Positions 32,971 to 38,643 of a stretch of DNA of 38,643 nt are shown here, in pieces. The notes under the pieces are model-generated. The model was not told the origin of the DNA. It did no database searches and was given only the letters and a program-made list of their open reading frames with translations. Every line of letters begins with the position of its first letter. Within the stretch, counting starts at the first letter, position 1. The position numbers and the translations under genes are program-made. The DNA is from Hyphomicrobiales bacterium (lineage in GTDB: Bacteria; Pseudomonadota; Alphaproteobacteria; Rhizobiales; OSC116). The stretch is taken from contig JADGDI010000012.1 in assembly GCA_016744975.1 (NCBI GenBank), positions 1,554 through 40,196 on the forward strand, given 5' to 3'.

Positions 32971-34707
32971 CTATTTTCCATCCCGCCAGTTTGGTACTGC
33001 CATCATTTTATTGAGCAAATAGACAGGTATTAAACCAATAAGTACGATGAATAGGGCGGCAATTGCTGCTTCTTCAAAGATTTCTAAACTTGCAATTTCA
33101 TAGACATGGGTTGCCAATGTATCAAAATTGAATGGCCGCAATATAAGTGTTGCGGGCAATTCCTTCATTGAGTCTATAAAAGTTAAAATCAGTGCGGTCG
33201 CAAGAGCTGGGCGAATAAGCGGTAAATGAATTTTACGCAAAATGCTATTTTTATGATGACCCAAACTCTTGGCCGCATGGTCGTAACTTAGCGGAATTTT
33301 GCCAAAACCAGTTTCGATCGCGCCATAAGAAACGGCCAAAAAACGAACCAGATAAGCGAATATTATAGCAAATATAGAACCTGAGAGCAGCATTTTTTGG
33401 CTTGCGCCTGCATAACCAAACCATTCTAAGATTGGACCGATAATATCATCAAATGCGATGAGGCTAATAAAAATACCAAGGCCTAAAATAACCCCGGGTA
33501 TGGCATAACCAACGCTGGCTAATTTAGCCATCCAACCAAGCAGTTTAATATTAAATATGCGTTCACTATAACTTAAAAATAAACCAATGATAACAGCAAG
33601 TAAGGCAGCGATAGCTGACAATATAAGAGAGTTTTTTGCATAACCAATAAATGCAAAATAATCGGTCACTTCAACAAATTCTAAACTATCATGAAGAAGC
33701 TGAATGAATGGCAATAAAAAGCCCAAGACGATTGGCGTTAAGCAAAATATACTGGCATAAATTGCATGCTTTCCTGCCAATTGTATACGTTTAATAGGCC
33801 TTATTTGGCGGGTTGTATGGCTATATTTTGCACCACGTCTTGCTAGTTTCTCGACAATAATTAATATGAATATAAATGCCAATAAAACCAAGGCGATTTG
33901 TGCCCCGCCACCCAAATTGCCACGTTCAAGCCATGTAGAATAAATGCCAACAGTTAATGTATTTACGCCAAAAAATTCAACCGCACCAACATCATTTAAG
34001 CATTCCATTAATGCCAGAGTGAGGCCGACAAAAATGGCGGGTCTGGCTAATGGTAAGGCAACTTTAAAAAAGCTTTGAATGGTGGTTTTGCCCAACATGC
34101 GCGATGCTTCTAACAAACAAACGCTTTGTTGTAGAAATGCGGCGCGTGAGGTGAGGTAAATATAGGGATATAAAACGATGGATAATACAAAAATTGCACC
34201 ACCCATCGACCTTATTTCAAAAAACCAATAGTCTTTTGCCGAATTAAACCCACCCAATTGGCGTATGCTGGATTGAATGAAGTTTGAATAGTCAAATATC
34301 TCAACATAGCAATAGGCAATAATATATGACGGCATGGCGAGGGGTAGCAATAATAGTTTAGATGCAATGTTGCGCCCTGGGAAGTTATACATGGTAACCA
34401 GCCATGCGCTAAGCACACCGATGACAAGGGTTAACGAGCCGACGCCAACAACCAAGATAAGTGTGTCGGAAATATAACCGCCTAAAACAGTGTTATAAAG
34501 ATGTGGCCATATATTTTCTTCAGGATAAAAAGCAATTTTGAATATGGTTAATATGGGAACCAATAAGCATAACACCATGCTGAATGCAGGCAGTAACCAA
34601 ATGGGGCTTATGTCCCGCGGTAGGCGAAACATTGCTTGAAATTTAGCAACCCACATTATTTTATTGGTTTGAATATGTTGCTGTTTAATAGGGTTGGTTT
34701 GGGTCAT
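32971..34707 (-). CDS. fbpB: Iron(III) ABC transporter permease, FbpB type
   Basis: The inner-membrane permease of a ferric-iron importer. The 578 residues consist of two fused permease halves (about 50-300 and 330-570), each with about six helices and an EAA-type cytoplasmic loop (LLEASRMLGKTTIQSFFKVALPLARPA and YDHAAKSLGHHKNSILRKIHLPLIRPA). This double permease is typical of FbpB/HitB/AfuB. A TTG at 34722 would add five codons, but the ATG at 34707 has AAGG 7 bases upstream. It lies downstream of fbpA with a hairpin terminator between them, so its level may be lower than that of fbpA. No ATPase (FbpC) gene follows; the AsmA-family gene is next. Confidence 0.92.
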   Translation of the reverse strand: MTQTNPIKQQHIQTNKIMWVAKFQAMFRLPRDISPIWLLPAFSMVLCLLVPILTIFKIAFYPEENIWPHLYNTVLGGYISDTLILVVGVGSLTLVIGVLSAWLVTMYNFPGRNIASKLLLLPLAMPSYIIAYCYVEIFDYSNFIQSSIRQLGGFNSAKDYWFFEIRSMGGAIFVLSIVLYPYIYLTSRAAFLQQSVCLLEASRMLGKTTIQSFFKVALPLARPAIFVGLTLALMECLNDVGAVEFFGVNTLTVGIYSTWLERGNLGGGAQIALVLLAFIFILIIVEKLARRGAKYSHTTRQIRPIKRIQLAGKHAIYASIFCLTPIVLGFLLPFIQLLHDSLEFVEVTDYFAFIGYAKNSLILSAIAALLAVIIGLFLSYSERIFNIKLLGWMAKLASVGYAIPGVILGLGIFISLIAFDDIIGPILEWFGYAGASQKMLLSGSIFAIIFAYLVRFLAVSYGAIETGFGKIPLSYDHAAKSLGHHKNSILRKIHLPLIRPALATALILTFIDSMKELPATLILRPFNFDTLATHVYEIASLEIFEEAAIAALFIVLIGLIPVYLLNKMMAVPNWRDGK

Positions 34708-34814
34708 TGTCGCGCCTTGCAAGCTAGCCTATGCTCTTGCATATTTATGACTTCATAATATCGCGGCCACATTATTATAGCAAACAATTTTTGGCTTAAC
34801 TTGTCAGCAAATGT

Positions 34815-34842
34815 AAAAAAGCCAAGCTTGGCTTGGCTTTTA
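34815..34842 (-). terminator. Hairpin terminator between fbpA and fbpB
   Basis: A perfect 10-base stem (34817-34826 with 34832-34841) and a 5-base loop are followed on the minus strand by a T-run that continues for six bases. It lies 27 bases after the fbpA stop. It probably ends most fbpA transcripts, letting only part read into fbpB. The stem is symmetric, so weak function on the plus strand is possible, but no gene there needs it. Confidence 0.8.
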
Positions 34843-34868
34843 AACTTAATATATAACAATATAATTGA

Positions 34869-35900
34869 TTAGTCGTTGAATTTAACAATGTCTACCAATT
34901 CGCTGGCACGTTTATGATATTTTGCGATTTCTGTTAATGCTAGGCTGTCGGCTTTAAGTGCGCCCCAGCTTTTAACCATGTCAGAGGCTTCGGTGCCTAC
35001 TTTAACTGGATATTCAAAATTTACTTCGGCATAAAGTTTTTGAGCTGTATCGCCTGATAAAAACTCTACAAATTTAACGGCATTGGCTTTGTTGGCTGCA
35101 TCTTTTACCACCATGACGCCAGAAAGGTTCATGTGAGAACCACGGTCTTCAGCATTTGGGAAAAGCATTTTGATGGATTTTGCCCAATCTTTTTGCTCTG
35201 GATTTTTCTCATTGGTTTGCATTTTACCCATATAATAAGTGTTGGCAATTGCAAGGTCACATTCGCCATTAAAAATGCTTTTGGCTTGGGCGCGGTCATT
35301 GCCTTTAGGCGCATGTGCTAAATTGGCTTTTAAGCCTTCTAACCATTTTTGGGCATCAGCTTCACCATGATGTGCAATCATGGATGCAAATAATGCTAAA
35401 TTGTAATTATGTTGGCCACTGCGGATGCAAATTTTGCCTTTCCATTTTGGATCGGACAATTCTTCATAGGTGATTGCGTCTTGTGCAACACGTTCTTTAG
35501 AGGCGTAAATAACCCGCGAACGTGATGTGATGCCAAACCACTTACCATCGGCATCGCGAAATTCCGCAGGGATGTTTGCACTTAAAGTATCACTGCTAAC
35601 CTCTTCAGCTAGGCCTGCATTTACAGCACCCATTAAACGGGCAATATCAACTGTTAGAATTAGGTCAGCACTGTCTTTGCCTTTTGCTGCTTTAACCTTT
35701 TCAACAAGGCCTTTTTTAGCGTAGATTGTGTTGACTGTAATGCCCGTTTCTTTTTGAAATTGATCAATTAACGGCTGCATTAAAAATGCCTGACGATAAG
35801 AATATACGTTAATAACACCATCTGCTTGAACTGCAATTGGTGCGATTATAGCCATCATTGCTGTTGCGCCAAGAGCAGATTTTAAGAAAGTTTTATACAT
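34869..35900 (-). CDS. fbpA: Periplasmic iron(III)-binding protein, FbpA type
   Basis: The solute-binding subunit of a ferric-iron ABC importer, 343 residues. A signal peptide (1 to about 26) ends in IAVQA before DGVINVYSYR, the usual mature start of FbpA/FutA proteins. The body has LTVDIARLMGAVNAGL, WFGITSRSRVIYAS, ICIRSGQHNYNLALFASMIAHHGEADAQKWL, and ANTYYMGKM, whose tandem Tyr are the expected iron ligands. A GTG at 35915 would add five codons; the ATG at 35900 gives a regular signal peptide. A Fur-like box lies 26 bases upstream and a terminator follows the gene, so iron repression and a short abundant transcript are likely. Confidence 0.93.
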   Translation of the reverse strand: MYKTFLKSALGATAMMAIIAPIAVQADGVINVYSYRQAFLMQPLIDQFQKETGITVNTIYAKKGLVEKVKAAKGKDSADLILTVDIARLMGAVNAGLAEEVSSDTLSANIPAEFRDADGKWFGITSRSRVIYASKERVAQDAITYEELSDPKWKGKICIRSGQHNYNLALFASMIAHHGEADAQKWLEGLKANLAHAPKGNDRAQAKSIFNGECDLAIANTYYMGKMQTNEKNPEQKDWAKSIKMLFPNAEDRGSHMNLSGVMVVKDAANKANAVKFVEFLSGDTAQKLYAEVNFEYPVKVGTEASDMVKSWGALKADSLALTEIAKYHKRASELVDIVKFND

Positions 35901-35925
35901 TGTTTGAGTTTCCACTTGTTTCTAT

Positions 35926-35940
35926 TGAGAACCATTTGCA
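35926..35940 (-). promoter_or_regulatory. Fur-like box upstream of fbpA
   Basis: TGAGAACCATTTGCA (plus-strand reading) is an imperfect 15-base inverted repeat resembling the alphaproteobacterial Fur site (TGAGAAT-N-ATTCTCA-like). It ends 26 bases before the fbpA ATG. A TTGACA -35 element lies upstream on the minus strand (35972-35967), with only a weak -10 about 17 bases on. Iron control fits the gene's function. Confidence 0.5.
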
Positions 35941-35993
35941 TCTTTCATGGCGAGAATTGCACCCAATGTCAAGCGTAGAATCCAGTATAATAT

Positions 35994-36674
35994 TTAGCTT
36001 AGAATGGCTCTAAGTTTGCCGCGTATATATTCACAATATTTTGCATATTTTAAACGTATAAAACTTGTTTTATTTGAATGGGTTAATAATAATTTATGAG
36101 TCTTTTTAGAATGATTATAATCGGCAATTATATGCACAGATTTAACATCAAAATAGGAAATTATTTTTGGCTCAGGACTTTGATGAATTACAAATATCCC
36201 ACCAACTTTTTTAAGATGCTCTGCCAAATATTTCAGACAGATATCGATACAATCTTTATCAATAAACGGAGTATGGTTGTCTATTAAAATATCCCACCAG
36301 CAAATATGTGCTTTTAAGGGCAATAACCAACGGTATTTTTGGATTGTATAAGGGAAAAATGCAATCAACTTGAGTGAGTCTGTGGATTCATGGTCTATAT
36401 TCTGCTCATCATAATCAGTTTTTTTTTCAAATATTGCCAATACAGACACGGCTTCTCGGTCATCTCTGCACTCGCCGTTAAGTAATTTTAATGCATTTTC
36501 GCTTTTGTAAAAGTTATTATTCCACAAGCAGTTTTTTTCTAATTGATCAATATCTTTAGAAAAATCATCATAAAACTTACCGAGTTTATAATTTTTAGAG
36601 ATTGTAGAATGGCTGGGTAGCATAAATTGACTTTCTGAAATAAACCTATAGTTTGGCAGGAGGGAAAATGGCAT
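35994..36674 (-). CDS. Short protein resembling the N-terminal half of CelD/BcsL-type acyltransferases
   Basis: A 226-residue soluble protein that I do not recognise with certainty. The segment AFFPYTIQKYRWLLPLKAHI...HTPFIDKDCIDICLKYLAEHL (about 110-160) has the pattern of the middle of CelD/BcsL GNAT-type proteins (a hydrophobic strand, W-x-PL, then 'TPL-D'). Family members usually run to about 350-400 residues with a GNAT domain that is missing here, so it may be truncated or a short relative. Codon use is AT-rich and Lys/Asn-heavy compared with the cob genes. It is divergent from the second Lrp/AsnC gene; their translation starts nearly touch. No good ribosome site precedes the ATG at 36674, and Met18 is an alternative start. 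Confidence 0.5.
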   Translation of the reverse strand: MPFSLLPNYRFISESQFMLPSHSTISKNYKLGKFYDDFSKDIDQLEKNCLWNNNFYKSENALKLLNGECRDDREAVSVLAIFEKKTDYDEQNIDHESTDSLKLIAFFPYTIQKYRWLLPLKAHICWWDILIDNHTPFIDKDCIDICLKYLAEHLKKVGGIFVIHQSPEPKIISYFDVKSVHIIADYNHSKKTHKLLLTHSNKTSFIRLKYAKYCEYIRGKLRAILS

Positions 36675-36694
36675 TTTGCCAGCTGGGGGTATAG
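36668..36694 (+). CDS. Possible 8-codon leader ORF before the Lrp/AsnC gene
   Basis: ATG at 36668 follows AGGAGGG (36658-36664) at suitable spacing and encodes MAFCQLGV, then TAG. The stop overlaps the GTG start of the next gene by one base (TAGTG), the usual layout for translational coupling. The ORF is too short to be judged by coding signal, and the strong ribosome site is the only support. It overlaps the N-terminal codons of the divergent CelD-like gene. Confidence 0.35.
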   Translation: MAFCQLGV

Positions 36695-37155
36695 TGGATT
36701 TAATTGATCAAAATATTATTAAAGAATTGCAAAAAAATGCACGATTAACCAATAATGAATTGGCTGAAAAGGTACATTTGTCACCTTCTCCATGTTTAAG
36801 GCGGGTGAGGAAACTTGAAGAAGTTGGACTCATAAAAGGCTATACGGCAATTATTGATGCAGAAAAATATGGGCTACCAGTGAATGTGTTTGTTTCGATC
36901 CGCGTTGACAGCCCTGCAAGCATGGTTGAGTTTGAAAAAGCCATTCATCAATTTGATGAGATTATTGATTGTTACTTAATGACAGGCGCTTGTGATTATC
37001 TGCTTAAAGTTGTCAGTAAAGATTTAAAATCTTATGAGCATTTTATCCGCGAAAAAATGGCCAATGTGCCAGGCATTTCAAAATTGGAAAGTAGCTTTGC
37101 TTTTGGCGCTGTTAAAACCCAGTCGCCATTACCAAGTCGTAAATTGACAAGCTAA
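36694..37155 (+). CDS. Second Lrp/AsnC-family transcriptional regulator
   Basis: A 153-residue Lrp/AsnC protein. It has an N-terminal helix-turn-helix (LIDQNIIKELQKNARLTNNELAEKVHLSPSPCLRRVRKLEEVGLIKGY) and a C-terminal RAM domain (about 68-145, CYLMTGACDYLLKVVSKDLKSYEHFI). The frame extends to a TTG at 36676, but the GTG at 36694 gives the usual family N-terminus and has a GGGGG just upstream. A short leader ORF ends exactly at this start. It is divergent from the CelD-like gene and 12 bases upstream of the YegD-like Hsp70 gene, so the last two may share a transcript. Ligand and targets are unknown. Confidence 0.92.
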   Translation: MDLIDQNIIKELQKNARLTNNELAEKVHLSPSPCLRRVRKLEEVGLIKGYTAIIDAEKYGLPVNVFVSIRVDSPASMVEFEKAIHQFDEIIDCYLMTGACDYLLKVVSKDLKSYEHFIREKMANVPGISKLESSFAFGAVKTQSPLPSRKLTS

Positions 37156-37167
37156 CTTAGGGAAAAT

Positions 37168-38454
37168 ATGAAAAATTATGATGGTGCTGTTTTGGGCATT
37201 GATTTTGGCACTTCAAATTCAGCAATTGCTACCATAAATAAGGGTCAAATTAACCGAATTCAGATTGAATCAGGCTTAGATACCCTGCCGACTGCAATAT
37301 TTTTCAATTTTGAAGATGCTTTGGTTCAGTTTGGCAGTGAAGCCACAAAAAACCAGCTAGATGGGGTTGAAGGGCGTTATATGCGGGCGCTAAAAAGTGT
37401 CCTTGGAACGAGCTTAATGCGTGAAAAGCGGTTAATTTTAGGCGAACGGTTGGATTTTTATGATATAATATCACGGTTTTTGGCCTTGCTTAAGCATGCT
37501 GCTGAAAAGTCTCAAAATAGGCAGTTTAGCCATGTTTTGTCGGGGCGACCCGTATTTTTCCATAGCAATGATGCGGTAAAAAATGAGCAAGCATTGGCTG
37601 ATTTGCGTCAATGTTACCAAATGGCCGGCTTTTCTCATGTTGATTTTATGTTTGAACCTGAGGCGGCTGCTTGGGCAAATGCAGGTGGTCAAGAGGCGCA
37701 AGGAAATGATGATAGTTTAAACTTAATTGTTGATATTGGCGGTGGTACCTCAGATTATTGCTTATATAAAAAATCAAATGGTACAAATGATAAAAATAGT
37801 CAGATTGAAATTCTGGCCTCACATGGCGTAAGACGTGGCGGAACGGATTTTGATAAATTATTGAATTTACATTTTTTTATGCCGACCTTAGGATTGGGTA
37901 GTCAAATACAAAAATTTATGAGTGATGGTGTTATCACAGCGCCATCTGCAATCTATTATGACCTTGCAACATGGCAAAAAATAGCCTTTGTTTATTCGTC
38001 TAAAATTTTAAAAACCGTATGTGAATTGCAGAGACAGGCATTAAAACCCGCCTTATTTGGCCGATTGCATAATCTGTTAGACCAAAGACTTGGGCATGAT
38101 TTAGCCTTTTTGGCAGAGGCTACAAAAATAAATGTTAACCAAAATAACGGCTTTGGCGCGCAAGTTGACCTATCATTGATAGAACAAGGCTTGGAAATTG
38201 GGATTGATCAGGCAAGCATGAATGATGTTATGCACGATCTTTGTTGTGATATTAAACGCAATTGTTGTGAAACCTTAAAGCTTGGAGACGTTAAGCCAGA
38301 GCAAGTAAGTCAGGTGATATTTGTTGGTGGCTCGAGCCAGTTATTTCAGGTGCAAACTACCATGCGATCCTTGTTTCCGCAGGCTAACTTTAAGGCTGAA
38401 AATGTTTTTACTGCGGTTGTTGACGGTTTGGCTTTGGCAGGCAATCAAGGTTAA
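37168..38454 (+). CDS. yegD: YegD-like Hsp70-family ATPase
   Basis: A 428-residue actin-fold ATPase of the Hsp70 superfamily. It has phosphate-1 LGIDFGTSNSAIA (9-21), FEPEAAAWANAGG, phosphate-2 LIVDIGGGTSDYCLY and the adenosine motif VIFVGGSSQLFQVQTTM near the C-terminus. It lacks the DnaK substrate-binding domain, and its length fits YegD, a DnaK relative of unknown client. AGGGA lies 6 bases before the ATG. The gene follows the Lrp/AsnC gene after 12 bases. Its TAA directly abuts the stop of a convergent partial gene. Confidence 0.88.
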   Translation: MKNYDGAVLGIDFGTSNSAIATINKGQINRIQIESGLDTLPTAIFFNFEDALVQFGSEATKNQLDGVEGRYMRALKSVLGTSLMREKRLILGERLDFYDIISRFLALLKHAAEKSQNRQFSHVLSGRPVFFHSNDAVKNEQALADLRQCYQMAGFSHVDFMFEPEAAAWANAGGQEAQGNDDSLNLIVDIGGGTSDYCLYKKSNGTNDKNSQIEILASHGVRRGGTDFDKLLNLHFFMPTLGLGSQIQKFMSDGVITAPSAIYYDLATWQKIAFVYSSKILKTVCELQRQALKPALFGRLHNLLDQRLGHDLAFLAEATKINVNQNNGFGAQVDLSLIEQGLEIGIDQASMNDVMHDLCCDIKRNCCETLKLGDVKPEQVSQVIFVGGSSQLFQVQTTMRSLFPQANFKAENVFTAVVDGLALAGNQG

Positions 38455-38643
38455 CTATTTGCTGGTTTTATTAGGGCGATTTTTATCAGTTGACAAGATT
38501 GCTTCAATTTTTTTGTAATAATAACGCCCAGTTACCCAAAAAACACCGCCAATTAGATAATTTATAATATTGTCACCGATGAAATAATGACAAAATAAGG
38601 TGATCAGCACACTAAAAACTAATAACATGGCTAAGTATAGATA
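38455..38643 (-). CDS. C-terminal end of a small membrane protein, 5' part outside window
   Basis: An open frame of 62 codons runs from the right edge of the window to TAG at 38457-38455, with no start visible. It begins YLYLAMLLVFSVLITLFC, a likely membrane helix. GDNIINYLIGGVFWVTGRYYYKKIE suggests a second hydrophobic stretch, and a polar Lys-rich tail follows. I recognise no family. The stop abuts the stop of the YegD-like gene with no spacer. Confidence 0.55.
   Translation of the reverse strand, partial: YLYLAMLLVFSVLITLFCHYFIGDNIINYLIGGVFWVTGRYYYKKIEAILSTDKNRPNKTSK

Noticed and set aside
1-38643. tRNA, rRNA, CRISPR arrays, insertion sequences, prophage genes
   Set aside because: Nothing resembling them was seen; gaps are short and all long frames match chromosomal housekeeping or pathway genes.

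Overview
The window is AT-rich proteobacterial DNA with short intergenic gaps, many 4-base start/stop overlaps and several co-directional gene blocks. A CobN-type chelatase subunit beside CobW and CobO, a CbiG/CobE–CobJ fusion, CbiD in place of CobF, an FbpA/FbpB iron importer and two Lrp/AsnC regulators together point to a low-G+C alphaproteobacterium. This is an inference from gene content; no rRNA or other phylogenetic marker is present.

Layout. At 1-2669 (minus) lie a large MMPL/RND-type membrane protein and a coupled, exported DUF1579-like protein that runs off the left edge. From 2744 to 30025 there is an almost complete adenosylcobalamin locus in blocks. These are cobQ (plus); cobS and cobT for nucleotide-loop assembly (minus); cobP-cobW-cobN-cobO (plus); cbiX-cobH-cobL-cobI-cbiG/cobJ-cobM (minus, most junctions overlapping); cobK and cbiD (minus); and cobA-cobB-cobC-cobD (plus). 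Two insertions interrupt the locus. One is a convergent pair, a 1170-residue transporter-like hybrid histidine kinase and a LuxR-type response regulator resembling CrbS/CrbR (12404-16652). The other is a small cupin with its own good promoter (23472-23960). From 30067 rightwards follow an Lrp/AsnC regulator, an AsmA-family protein, the iron(III) permease FbpB and binding protein FbpA with a Fur-like box, a short CelD-like acyltransferase fragment, a second Lrp/AsnC regulator preceded by a possible 8-codon leader ORF, a YegD-like Hsp70 and the end of a small membrane protein.

How the genes work together. CobA makes precorrin-2. CobI, CobJ, CobM, CbiD, CbiG, CobK, CobL and CobH build the contracted, methylated ring. 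CobB and CobQ amidate it, CobO adenosylates it, CobC and CobD add the aminopropanol arm, and CobP, CobT and CobS attach the lower ligand. The enzyme set mixes two textbook routes. CbiX (with an MXCXXC motif and a His-rich tail), CbiG and CbiD belong to the early-cobalt (anaerobic) route, while CobN belongs to the late-cobalt (aerobic) route. CobG, CobZ, CobF, the CobS/CobT AAA+ chelatase partners, cobalt uptake genes and BluB are not in the window. I see no cobalamin riboswitch in any gap. No tRNA, rRNA, CRISPR array, insertion sequence or prophage was recognised, and no gene-free stretch exceeds 300 bases. The longest gaps, 16653-16949 and 23214-23471, appear to be promoter regions. I did not find a clearly new multi-gene system; the strongest leads are the mixed cobalt-insertion logic and the CrbS/CrbR-like pair inside the B12 locus.
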